DNA of 13,586 bases from Ruminococcus sp. (GCA_017380355.1 JAFOED010000083.1:1-13586), one strand, 5' to 3'; counted from the first letter of the stretch, positions 1 to 6,466 are shown. Numbers and translations are program-made. Notes: generated from the sequence alone by a model not told the origin.

Positions 1-2
1 AC

Positions 3-80
3 TATTATAGTTTCAGATATTACGGAAGTTTTGAAATGGAGAAAATAATTATCCGTTTTATTAATGGAATGGAGATATAG
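3..80 (+). CDS. Possible C-terminal end of an upstream gene (partial)
   Basis: Reading frame 3 stays open from the window edge to a TAG at 78-80 and encodes about 25 residues ending in IIIRFINGMEI. The mix of aromatic, charged and hydrophobic residues looks coding, and a hairpin at 107-135 lies just downstream, as expected after a gene end. Frame 1 is also open, but only to a stop at 46-48. The piece is too short to assign a family. It could equally be chance in AT-rich DNA. Confidence 0.3.
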   Translation, partial: YYSFRYYGSFEMEKIIIRFINGMEI

Positions 81-106
81 TTTGATTGAGAGTAATAGAT
101 TAGCTG

Positions 107-135
107 GCTGACTAGGATCAATGATCTGAGTCGGC
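107..135 (+). terminator. Hairpin, probable weak terminator of the upstream gene
   Basis: GCTGACT at 107-113 pairs with AGTCGGC at 129-135 (one G:U), and the inner GATC at 116-119 pairs with GATC at 123-126 around a three-base loop. A T-rich but interrupted stretch (TTCTTAATATTTT) follows. It lies before the promoter at 168, so it would end transcription coming from the left rather than attenuate the tetR operon. The broken T-run makes terminator strength uncertain. Confidence 0.45.
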
Positions 136-167
136 TTCTTAATATTTTGAGAAAAATAAAGTTTAAA

Positions 168-196
168 TTGACGTAATTTTGCATACATGTTATTAT
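168..196 (+). promoter_or_regulatory. Sigma-A promoter of the tetR-hydrolase-mph operon
   Basis: A -35 box TTGACG (168-173), a 17-base spacer and a -10 box TATTAT (191-196) make a near-consensus housekeeping promoter. Transcription would start near 203, leaving a leader of about 50 bases before the ATG at 253. No other promoter is evident in the short gaps between the three following genes, so this one probably drives all of them. Confidence 0.75.
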
Positions 197-221
197 AAAA
201 ACAAATAAATATTTTGTTTTT
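197..221. promoter_or_regulatory. Candidate TetR operator (palindrome overlapping the transcription start)
   Basis: AAAAACAAA (197-205) and TTTGTTTTT (213-221) are perfect inverted 9-base arms around a 7-base AT centre. The palindrome begins at the base after the -10 box and spans the expected start site. A repressor bound there would block RNA polymerase. Size and placement fit a TetR-family operator next to its own tetR gene. Low complexity means chance is possible, so the operator role is inference. Confidence 0.55.
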
Positions 222-252
222 ATATTTATAAAGTAAGGAGGGAGTTTAGGTT

Positions 253-852
253 ATGGCAAAATTTACAGAGTTAGAAAAAGAAAGAATTCGAGAAGAATTG
301 ATTGAAGTAGCCTATCGTTTTTTTATAGATAAAGGATTTAAAAGTACTTCTATTGAAGATATTACTTCATCAGTTGGAATTGCAAAGAGTTCTTTTTATA
401 TATTTTGCGAATCAAAAGAAATGCTATATATGGAATTGTTAGCACGTGAGGGAGAACAAATTGAGAAACAGGTTTGGCCAGAGGTTATGGCAGCTAAGGA
501 TATATATACAGCTATAAAGACATATTTAAATAAAATGTCAATGGAATTGGAATCAAAAATATTAACCCAAAGGCTGATTTATGACCTGGAAGAATACAAT
601 ATCGTATCAAGAAAACTAAATCCACAATACATCGGTTCTGAAAGTCTGAGAAGTATTGTTCCACTAATGGAATTTATTAAGACACGACAAGACTCTAAGG
701 AGATTATTGATGAAGATCCAAACGTTATAGCTGGAGTTTTAAGGGCTGCTTTACTAATAGGTTCTCAAAAGAGAGATTTACAGCAATATAACTATGTAAG
801 GGTTAGAGATTTATTATTTGAAGCTGCTGCTAACCAAATTATTCGGACTTAA
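253..852 (+). CDS. TetR/AcrR-family transcriptional regulator
   Basis: This 199-residue protein has the usual TetR size and layout. The N-terminal helix-turn-helix lies at about residues 16-60, with the core GFKSTSIEDITSSVGIAKSSFY followed by a SKEMLY stretch that matches the family's conserved YxxFxSKExL pattern. The rest is a variable, helical ligand-binding and dimerisation domain. The start is ATG 253, preceded by an AAGGAGG site at about 235-241. It is first in an operon with an alpha/beta hydrolase (53 bp downstream) and a macrolide phosphotransferase, with a palindrome at 197-221 over its own promoter. The simplest reading is a self-repressing local regulator that releases the operon when a drug binds. 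It does not obviously resemble MphR(A), the known macrolide-sensing TetR protein, outside the DNA-binding domain. Its ligand cannot be read from sequence. Confidence 0.9.
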   Translation: MAKFTELEKERIREELIEVAYRFFIDKGFKSTSIEDITSSVGIAKSSFYIFCESKEMLYMELLAREGEQIEKQVWPEVMAAKDIYTAIKTYLNKMSMELESKILTQRLIYDLEEYNIVSRKLNPQYIGSESLRSIVPLMEFIKTRQDSKEIIDEDPNVIAGVLRAALLIGSQKRDLQQYNYVRVRDLLFEAAANQIIRT

Positions 853-905
853 TTGAATATAGGTAAAGATATTATCGACAGAAAGCAGAAAAGTGGTGAT
901 AAGTT

Positions 906-1745
906 ATGACAGAAAAAATAATTCGTTTTAATGATGTTCATATCTGTACTGAAAGTTTTGGAGAAATTAATAATCCAACGATCTTGTTAATTATGGGAGC
1001 TACTGCATCAATGATTTATTGGGAAGAAGAGTTTTGTAAGAGACTAAGTAACCAAGGATTTCACATTATACGATATGACAATAGAGATGTAGGCAAGTCA
1101 ATTACTTACGAATATGGCCATCCAGAGTATACCTTTGAGGATTTGGCTGATGATGCAATCCAAGTTCTAGATGCCTATAAGGTTGATAAGGCCCACATAG
1201 TTGGTATGTCTATGGGTGGAATAATTACGCAGATAATAGCACTTAAACATCCAAGCAGGGTTCTTACTATATCATTAATTATGACATCAAATTTCGATTC
1301 TAGTCTTCCCAAAAAGGATAATAAAGTAACTAAGGCCTTAAGTGAGCTAAAAATCAGAAACTGGCAAGACAAAGATGAAGTGGTAGAGTGTTTTATCAAA
1401 AAAAGCAAAGTTCTTATAGGATCAAAACATATATTTGATGAAGAGAAGATTAGGAGACTGAATGAAGAAGAATTTGATAGAGCTATTAATTTGCAGAGTA
1501 TGGAGAATCATGGATTTATTAAAGGCTGGGGTTCGTATTTGTCTAGAACCAATGAAATCAATGCTCCTACATTGGTAATTCATGGAACAGAAGACACTAT
1601 TATTCCCTACGAGCATGGAATTCATCTTTCCGAAGTGATACCAAATGCAGTATTGGTTACCTTAGAGGGTACAGGGCATGAGCTTCACCATAATGATTGG
1701 GATGAAATTATTAATGCTATATCAAAGCATGCAACAAATTTATGA
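906..1745 (+). CDS. Alpha/beta hydrolase, RdmC-like; candidate macrolide esterase
   Basis: This 279-residue serine hydrolase has a complete catalytic set: the nucleophile elbow GMSMGG with Ser102, the acid Asp230 in HGTEDTIIP, and His258 in GTGHELHH. The oxyanion-hole strand ILLIMG is at about 26-31, and RYDNRDVGKS (about 57-65) is typical of the subgroup often labelled aclacinomycin methylesterase RdmC. The cap domain is at about residues 125-215. There is no signal peptide, so it should be cytoplasmic. It sits between a TetR regulator and a macrolide phosphotransferase, 29 bp before the latter. Serine-dependent alpha/beta-hydrolase macrolide esterases (EstT) are known, so ring-opening of macrolides is a reasonable hypothesis from context. 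Sequence alone does not establish the substrate, and a generic esterase is possible. It is not an EreA/EreB-type erythromycin esterase. The ribosome binding site is weak (GTGGTGAT). Confidence 0.85.
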   Translation: MTEKIIRFNDVHICTESFGEINNPTILLIMGATASMIYWEEEFCKRLSNQGFHIIRYDNRDVGKSITYEYGHPEYTFEDLADDAIQVLDAYKVDKAHIVGMSMGGIITQIIALKHPSRVLTISLIMTSNFDSSLPKKDNKVTKALSELKIRNWQDKDEVVECFIKKSKVLIGSKHIFDEEKIRRLNEEEFDRAINLQSMENHGFIKGWGSYLSRTNEINAPTLVIHGTEDTIIPYEHGIHLSEVIPNAVLVTLEGTGHELHHNDWDEIINAISKHATNL

Positions 1746-1774
1746 ATAAAAATTTTTAGACAGGAGTGATTTGA

Positions 1775-2683
1775 ATGAGTAAAGATATGAAACAAGTTAT
1801 AGAAATAGCTAAAAAACATAATCTTATTCTAAAGGAAGAAACAATGCAGTTTAATGAATCCGGACTTGATTTTCAAGTTGTATTTGCTCTAGATGAAAGT
1901 GGAGTAGATTGGGTTCTTAGATTGCCTAGGCGTGAAGATGTTATGCCTAGAACAAGGGTAGAAAAACAAGCATTAGATTTGGTTAATCAGTATGTTAAAT
2001 ATTTTCAGGCACCAAACTGGATTATTTACACAGATGAGCTAATAGCATACAAGAAGTTAGATGGTGTGCCAGCAGGAACCATTGATCATAATATCGGAAA
2101 TTATGTTTGGGAGATAGATATTAACAACGTTCCACCATCATTTCACATGTCTCTTGGAAGAGTGTTAGCAGAGCTTCATAGCATACCTAGTGATAAAGCT
2201 ACAGAATTTGGACTAATAGTGCAAACACCTGAAGAAGCGAGAAAATCAATGAAGCAGCGTATGAATGATGTAAAAACAAAATTCGGTGTAGGTGAGAAAT
2301 TATGGAATAGATGGCAGTCATGGGTTAATGATGATGAAATGTGGCCAAAGAAAACTGGACTGATTCATGGAGATGTTCATGCCGGACATACCATGATTGA
2401 TAAAGAAGCTAACGTGACTGGATTGATCGACTGGACTGAAGCTAAGGTAACAGATATTTCAAATGACTTTGTTTTCAACTACAAGGCTTTTGGAGAAGAA
2501 GGATTAGAAGCTCTGATAATTGCTTATAAAGAAGCTGGGGGTTATTACTGGCCTAAAATGAAAGAGCATATTATTGAACTGGTCGCTGCATATCCGGTTT
2601 CAATTGCTGAGTTTGCAATAGTATCTGGTGTTGAGGAATATGTTCAAATGGCGAAGAAGGCATTGGAAATAGACAATGTTTAA
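1775..2683 (+). CDS. mph: Macrolide 2'-phosphotransferase, Mph(B)-like
   Basis: This enzyme transfers phosphate from a nucleotide (GTP in characterised Mph enzymes) to the 2'-OH of the desosamine-type sugar of macrolides, inactivating them in the cytoplasm. The 302-residue length equals that of Mph(B), and from memory the sequence tracks Mph(B) along its whole length (for example LRLPRREDVMPRT, KKLDGVPAGTIDHN, KKTGLIHGDVHAGH). Motifs: the catalytic loop HGDVHAGH at 198-205 with Asp200 as base, and the metal-binding LIDWTEA at 217-223 with Asp219. There is no frameshift or missing catalytic residue, so it should be functional. ATG 1775 has an AGGAG site about 7 bases upstream. It is the last gene of the tetR-hydrolase-mph operon. 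Codons are AT-rich compared with recD2 or metY, supporting acquisition. Exact identity to Mph(B) was not computed. Confidence 0.95.
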   Translation: MSKDMKQVIEIAKKHNLILKEETMQFNESGLDFQVVFALDESGVDWVLRLPRREDVMPRTRVEKQALDLVNQYVKYFQAPNWIIYTDELIAYKKLDGVPAGTIDHNIGNYVWEIDINNVPPSFHMSLGRVLAELHSIPSDKATEFGLIVQTPEEARKSMKQRMNDVKTKFGVGEKLWNRWQSWVNDDEMWPKKTGLIHGDVHAGHTMIDKEANVTGLIDWTEAKVTDISNDFVFNYKAFGEEGLEALIIAYKEAGGYYWPKMKEHIIELVAAYPVSIAEFAIVSGVEEYVQMAKKALEIDNV

Positions 2684-2713
2684 GCTGTATACTATTTGGC
2701 GAAAGGAATCCCC

Positions 2714-2739
2714 GGGGTAAAAAACGCATAAATTACCCC
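2714..2739. repeat. Inverted repeat at the cassette's right edge
   Basis: GGGGTAA (2714-2720) and TTACCCC (2733-2739) are perfect 7-base arms around a 12-base AT-rich loop. The repeat follows the mph stop codon and ends one base before the -35 box of the next promoter. No T-run follows, so it is not a standard terminator, though it might slow read-through from mph. It also marks roughly where base composition changes. Confidence 0.5.
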
Positions 2740-2740
2740 A

Positions 2741-2770
2741 TTGACAACTAGACTTGTTAAATTGTATAAG
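2741..2770 (+). promoter_or_regulatory. Sigma-A promoter of the MGMT-SDR operon
   Basis: A perfect -35 box TTGACA (2741-2746) is followed by an 18-base spacer and a -10 box TATAAG (2765-2770). The leader of about 45 bases contains a small hairpin (CGCACT/AGTGTG, about 2784-2800) before the ribosome binding site AGGGTG. This gives the following two genes their own expression, independent of the macrolide cassette. Confidence 0.65.
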
Positions 2771-2824
2771 ACCTATGTGTAGACGCACTGCGAGAGTGTG
2801 TGCCTGCTTTTAAAGGGTGAGTAA

Positions 2825-3142
2825 ATGGATAGCGTTTATGATAGAATTTACGATGTTGTCTGTTCTATACCGAAAGGTAAAGTCTGTACCTACGGAATGG
2901 TCGCAACACTCGCTGGAAATAAGAGATGGGCTAGGGTTGTCGGTTACGCGTTACACGTAAACCCTGACCAGAGCAAAATCCCGTGTCACAGAGTCGTAAA
3001 TAAAGAGGGCAGAGTATCGAAAGCCTTTGTTTTCGGTGGTGAAAACGAACAGATAAAACTCCTTCAAAACGAAGGGGTAGAGGTAGTAGACGGGGTAGTT
3101 GATTTAGAAAAATATATGTACAAACCGAGGGTGATATTATGA
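2825..3142 (+). CDS. MGMT-family DNA alkyltransferase, single-domain
   Basis: The 105 residues correspond only to the C-terminal active-site domain of O6-alkylguanine-DNA alkyltransferases; the N-terminal domain of Ogt/Ada is absent. Visible hallmarks are IPKGKVCTYGMVA (about 15-27), the DNA-binding helix with the arginine finger in RWARVVGYAL (Arg37), and the acceptor motif PCHRVV at 53-58 with Cys54. Alkyltransferase-like (ATL) proteins of this size usually carry Trp in place of this Cys and only flag lesions. Here the Cys is kept, so true alkyl transfer is plausible. The protein overlaps the next gene by four bases (ATGA), indicating translational coupling. The chemical link to the dehydrogenase partner is not obvious. 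Confidence 0.88.
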   Translation: MDSVYDRIYDVVCSIPKGKVCTYGMVATLAGNKRWARVVGYALHVNPDQSKIPCHRVVNKEGRVSKAFVFGGENEQIKLLQNEGVEVVDGVVDLEKYMYKPRVIL

Positions 3143-3891
3143 GAGCTTTAATTACAGGAGCGTCGTCGGGAATAGGTAGAGATATGGCGCTTTATTTAGC
3201 ACAAAAAGGTTGGGATTTAGTCGTTGTTGCGCGTCGCACCGACAGACTGCTTGAGCTTAAAGAAAAAGCAGAAAACGTAGACGTTTTATGCATTACTGCT
3301 GACCTTTCTAAATACGACGAATGTATCCGCGTGTATGAAGAAACAAAGGATATACAGATTGATATGCTTATAAACAACGCAGGTTTCGGATTAGCAGGCG
3401 AATTTTCTGACACTGATTTAGACCGCGAACTTTGTATGATTGACACAAACGTAAAAGCGCTACATATTCTGACAAAGCTGTATTTAAAAGATTTTGTAAA
3501 GCGAGACTCAGGCGTCATCTTAAACGTTGCGTCTATCGCAGGCTTTATGTCAGGACCGCTGCTCGCTACATATTACGCTACTAAAAACTACGTTCTGGCA
3601 CTCACCAGAGCTATTTATAAAGAGCTTAAAAAGAGCAAAAGCAAGGTCACAGTTTCTGCACTTTGTCCTGGTCCTATCAACACCGAGTTTTTCGACGTTG
3701 CCAACGTGAAATTCTTAATCGCAGGAGTGAAAAGTGAGGATGTTGCGAAACTCGCAATTGACAAAGCGTTAAAAGGCAAGCTCGTTATCCTGCCTGGTAT
3801 TATGAAGTTTGTGCCGTTTTTACTCAGATTTGTTCCGACAAAACTAGTGATGTCAGTACTGTACAAATTCCAGAGTTTACGAAGAGAATAA
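3139..3891 (+). CDS. Short-chain dehydrogenase/reductase (SDR), classical type
   Basis: This 250-residue NAD(P)-dependent oxidoreductase has all classical SDR landmarks: the cofactor loop TGASSGIG at 6-13, NNAG at 79-82, the catalytic Ser132 in NVAS, and Tyr145/Lys149 in YYATK. PGPINTEF (about 177-184) closes the cofactor site. ARR at 31-33 after the second strand favours NADP(H). The C-terminal tail (about 220-250) is hydrophobic and basic, perhaps membrane-associating. Proteins of this kind are often annotated as DltE/YqjQ-like oxidoreductases, but the substrate is unknown. The start ATG 3139 overlaps the stop of the alkyltransferase gene, so translation is probably coupled. A bidirectional terminator follows at 3899. 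Confidence 0.9.
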   Translation: MRALITGASSGIGRDMALYLAQKGWDLVVVARRTDRLLELKEKAENVDVLCITADLSKYDECIRVYEETKDIQIDMLINNAGFGLAGEFSDTDLDRELCMIDTNVKALHILTKLYLKDFVKRDSGVILNVASIAGFMSGPLLATYYATKNYVLALTRAIYKELKKSKSKVTVSALCPGPINTEFFDVANVKFLIAGVKSEDVAKLAIDKALKGKLVILPGIMKFVPFLLRFVPTKLVMSVLYKFQSLRRE

Positions 3892-3898
3892 AAAAATA

Positions 3899-3928
3899 AA
3901 CAGCGGTGGTAATCCCATCGCTGTTTTT
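3899..3928. terminator. Bidirectional Rho-independent terminator
   Basis: AACAGCGGTGG at 3899-3909 pairs with CCATCGCTGTT at 3915-3925 (one G:U), and a T-run continues to 3928. On the minus strand the same stem is followed by T's from the A-run at about 3890-3897. It lies between the convergent SDR gene and the dockerin gene and serves both. Confidence 0.85.
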
Positions 3929-3938
3929 AGTTTATAAA

Positions 3939-4655
3939 TCACTCGAGCTTTGCTAGTTGTCGCTGAATAGCAGTAGCGTCTAAAATATCGCGTTTGCCAT
4001 CATAGTTTATATCTGATATAAAGTATATTTTACTTACTCCTGTATAGTACACGTCAGTAAATAAATCATATTGTGAATAATCATCAGTTTTTGCGACAGC
4101 TCTTTGTATTAACGTAGCATCAAGTACGGTTATTGCATCGTCAAAATTCATATCACCGCTTTTATATACTTGGTAGTGAGGGCTTAATTCGTTTTTATGA
4201 TTATCCAGAAAGTCTCTTAGATAAAATTCTGCTTGTGATTCAGCTTGTTCAAATGTGTATATTTTTTTACTTTTTACTTCGTATATGTATAAGCCGATTG
4301 TCGGTCTACTTATTTGAGAGGCTTTAATGCAATAGTTTAAGAACCTGTCGCCTACTACCGCGTCGCTCCCTCCGTTTGTATGCCATTGGACATAGACATA
4401 ATCGATAGTGCTTTCGTCATAAAAATGGCAATAATAATCCCATATAGCAATAAAATATTCATCATTAAACTCATAACCATATTCCTGTTGATATTTTAGA
4501 GATAATTCATCAAAAGCTTTTTCTGCTTCACTCATTACCTGAGACTCGATATCAGATGATTCTATTGGAGTGGCTGAATCTGATGCACTAACATGAATTA
4601 CATAAGAAAAAAGTAGTATAGACAGAATAATTATAATACTAACTATTTTTTTCAT
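3939..4655 (-). CDS. Secreted dockerin type I protein, unknown N-terminal module
   Basis: This 238-residue protein begins with a signal peptide (MKK, hydrophobic core to about residue 20, likely cleavage after HVSA at 21-24). Residues about 25-160 match no domain I recognise; they are rich in Tyr, Asp and Glu. The C-terminus is a type I dockerin with two calcium-loop repeats: D168-x-N170-x-D172 to D179 with the helix LDATLIQRAVA, and D215-x-N217-x-D219 to D226 with the helix LDATAIQRQLA. Dockerins plug into cohesins on scaffoldins, so it is probably exported and docked to a cellulosome-like or cell-surface complex. No glycosidase motif is visible, so its role is open. The start has an ideal AAGGAGGT site (4662-4669). 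Base composition is more AT-rich than the flanking MreB-like gene, hinting at separate evolution or transfer. Confidence 0.85.
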   Translation of the reverse strand: MKKIVSIIIILSILLFSYVIHVSASDSATPIESSDIESQVMSEAEKAFDELSLKYQQEYGYEFNDEYFIAIWDYYCHFYDESTIDYVYVQWHTNGGSDAVVGDRFLNYCIKASQISRPTIGLYIYEVKSKKIYTFEQAESQAEFYLRDFLDNHKNELSPHYQVYKSGDMNFDDAITVLDATLIQRAVAKTDDYSQYDLFTDVYYTGVSKIYFISDINYDGKRDILDATAIQRQLAKLE

Positions 4656-4722
4656 TAGATTACCTCCTTCTTAATAAATGCTGTACGAAATAGAATAATC
4701 AACAGAATTGCTAGAATTATAT

Positions 4723-5736
4723 TTAGTAAACCATCATAAGAGGGTTTAAGCTGTTTTTCTGTGCTTCGGCTTCGTCGATATATTCAGTCGCTTTGAAAAG
4801 TCCTTTTACTACCTTGTCGCTTGGCTCTTTTGCGATAGTAACTTTAATCGAAGTCGCGTTTTCGACTAAGTCTTTCATACCTCTGAGTGCCGCTAAACCT
4901 CCCGTTAAAGTGATTCCGTCTGTGTGAATATCAGCAAGCAGTTCAGGAGGAGTGTCTTCAAGCACGTCAGCGATAGCGATACCGATGTTTTTCGCGATGT
5001 CAAAGATAACTTCCATAATTTCAGAAGATGTGACATCGACCCACTTCGGAAGACCTCTTACGCTGTCTCTGCCTTTTAATCTGAATGTGCGCTCCTCATT
5101 TTCGTACATAACGGTGCCGATAGCTTCTTTACAGCTTTGCGCCATCGCTTTGCCTATGATGAGGTTGTGTTTTCTTCTGGCGTACTTGATGATTTCTTCG
5201 TCCATCGCGTTGCCTGCACACTTAATAGTTTTACCGACTGACACACCGCCTAAAGTTAGTACAGCGATGTCAGCAGAACCTGCGCCTAAATCAGCAATCA
5301 TCGTACCGTGAGGCGACATAATGTCCTTATTACAGCCGAAAGCCGCCGCTTTTGTGGACTCTAAAAGCAGAACACGTCGAACGCCGAAACTCGAAATAGC
5401 GTTGACGATAGCGCGCTTTTCGACCTCGGTGATTTCGCCCGGAATACACGCGAGTACTCTAGGCATAACGACACGGCTCTGGCACACTTCGCACAAAACG
5501 ATGTTTACGAGTTCTTCGACTAAACCTGACTGTGCAATAACAGAAGAGTCAAGCGGAAACACAACGTCGATTCTGTTCGATGTTCTACCGAGCATTCTGT
5601 ATGCTTCGTCGCCAAAAGCCAGAATTTCGTTCGTAGTTTTATCGTATGATATAACCGACGGCTGGTCAACAACCTTACCGTCGTTTTCAACACAAATTCG
5701 GATGTTGCCTGTACCTAAATCAAGAGCTATATCCAT
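4723..5736 (-). CDS. Divergent MreB/Mbl-type actin homologue
   Basis: At 337 residues this has the standard MreB length and fold signature: phosphate loop 1 DLGTGNIRICV at 6-16, GDEAYRMLGRTS at 42-53, PRVLACIPGEITEVEKRAI at 92-110, phosphate loop 2 DLGAGSADIAV at 149-159, and the adenosine motif LTGGLAALRG at 277-286. MreB forms membrane-associated filaments that guide wall synthesis in rods. Here several catalytic-site residues differ: the usual IEEPMAAAIG is LESTKAAAFG (125-134), replacing the catalytic Glu with Ser127, and DIGGGTTE is DLGAGSAD. Adjacent mreC and mreD are absent. It is best read as an MreB-like paralogue, perhaps with altered ATP hydrolysis. It lies downstream of comF with its own promoter at 5765-5793 and an AAAGGTGG site before the ATG. 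Confidence 0.85.
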   Translation of the reverse strand: MDIALDLGTGNIRICVENDGKVVDQPSVISYDKTTNEILAFGDEAYRMLGRTSNRIDVVFPLDSSVIAQSGLVEELVNIVLCEVCQSRVVMPRVLACIPGEITEVEKRAIVNAISSFGVRRVLLLESTKAAAFGCNKDIMSPHGTMIADLGAGSADIAVLTLGGVSVGKTIKCAGNAMDEEIIKYARRKHNLIIGKAMAQSCKEAIGTVMYENEERTFRLKGRDSVRGLPKWVDVTSSEIMEVIFDIAKNIGIAIADVLEDTPPELLADIHTDGITLTGGLAALRGMKDLVENATSIKVTIAKEPSDKVVKGLFKATEYIDEAEAQKNSLNPLMMVY

Positions 5737-5764
5737 TTTTGTACCACCTTTCAGTTATGATACG

Positions 5765-5793
5765 ATTATATATCAGTGAAACTTATTTTTCAA
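5765..5793 (-). promoter_or_regulatory. Sigma-A promoter of the MreB-like gene
   Basis: Read on the minus strand: -35 TTGAAA (5788-5793), 17-base spacer, -10 TATAAT (5765-5770), a full consensus -10. It sits directly after the comF stop codon. The MreB-like gene therefore has independent expression even though read-through from recD2-comF is possible, as no terminator is seen between them. Confidence 0.8.
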
Positions 5794-5794
5794 G

Positions 5795-6463
5795 TTAATA
5801 AAACAGATTTGCAACACTTAATAGTGTGACACAGCAGATGTGAGCGGGTTTTGCTTTTTGAAGCGTTTTTGCACATTCGCCTAAAGTCGAACCAGTGGTA
5901 ATAACGTCGTCGAGTAAAAGTATGGATTTATCCTTTACAGCATTTTTGTCCGCTACTTTAAATGCACCAATCAGATTAGTGTAGCGCTCTATTGACTCAA
6001 GCTCGTGCTGTGGCTTTGTGTTCCTGATTTTAACGAGGGTGCTTCTGTACGGAATCCCCATGAGCTTCGATAACTCTTTTGCCAGAACTTCACACTGGTT
6101 GAAACCACGCTTTCTGAGTGCCTTTTTGTGCATCGGTACATACGTTATGTAGTCAAAAATCATATCGGGATAAGAGTGTTCTACCTGTCTGTGTAAAAGG
6201 TAGGCGAACTGTCTTGCGTGGTATTTCTTTTTCCTGAACTTAAACCTAAACAGAGCACGCTTGAAAATCCCGCTGTAGTGAAGTGCGCTACAGCTTCTGT
6301 ATCCTCCTGCGACACCTTGTGTGATGCCGTTTTCAGGAATTTTCTTTTTACAACTTTCGCACGCATAGTCGTAGCTTTCGAGCATTTTAAAACAGTACGG
6401 ACAAAAGTCGGGATATATGATTTTGTAGGTATTCTCCCACAAGGTTTTCAGCGTGTTTTTCAT
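5795..6463 (-). CDS. comF: ComF-family phosphoribosyltransferase-like protein
   Basis: The 222 residues show the ComF/GntX layout: an N-terminal zinc finger with Cys21, Cys24, Cys35 and Cys38, a linker with SALHYSGIFKRALFRFKF (59-76), then a type I phosphoribosyltransferase fold with VPMHKKALRKRGFNQ (109-123) and the PRPP loop LLLDDVITTGST at 182-193. In naturally competent bacteria ComF is needed for uptake or processing of transforming DNA, and its enzymatic activity is unproven. Only 3 bp separate its ATG from the recD2 stop, and its weak ribosome binding site lies inside recD2, so translation is likely coupled. The pairing with a DNA helicase fits a role in DNA transactions. Confidence 0.9.
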   Translation of the reverse strand: MKNTLKTLWENTYKIIYPDFCPYCFKMLESYDYACESCKKKIPENGITQGVAGGYRSCSALHYSGIFKRALFRFKFRKKKYHARQFAYLLHRQVEHSYPDMIFDYITYVPMHKKALRKRGFNQCEVLAKELSKLMGIPYRSTLVKIRNTKPQHELESIERYTNLIGAFKVADKNAVKDKSILLLDDVITTGSTLGECAKTLQKAKPAHICCVTLLSVANLFY

Positions 6464-6466
6464 AGC

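Noticed and set aside
906..1745. Hydrolase as an EreA/EreB-type erythromycin esterase
   Set aside because: It has an alpha/beta-hydrolase GxSxG elbow and triad, whereas Ere enzymes belong to a different, EreA-like fold without this motif.
2727..2735. CATAAATTA, a sigma-K-like -10 match before the alkyltransferase gene
   Set aside because: There is no AC element at the right spacing, it overlaps the inverted repeat, and a better sigma-A promoter lies next to it.
2714..2739. GGGGTAA/TTACCCC hairpin as the mph terminator
   Set aside because: No T-run follows on either strand, so it is kept only as an inverted repeat.
4656..4722. Minus-strand promoter for the dockerin gene (TTGATT ... TTTATT, and an isolated TATAAT)
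   Set aside because: The first pair has a poor -10 match and the TATAAT has no acceptable -35 box, so neither can be supported by eye.
4952..5779. Long plus-strand open frames opposite the MreB-like gene
   Set aside because: They mirror a conserved gene on the other strand, lack ribosome binding sites, and encode Ser/Thr/Pro-rich, low-information sequence typical of antisense frames.
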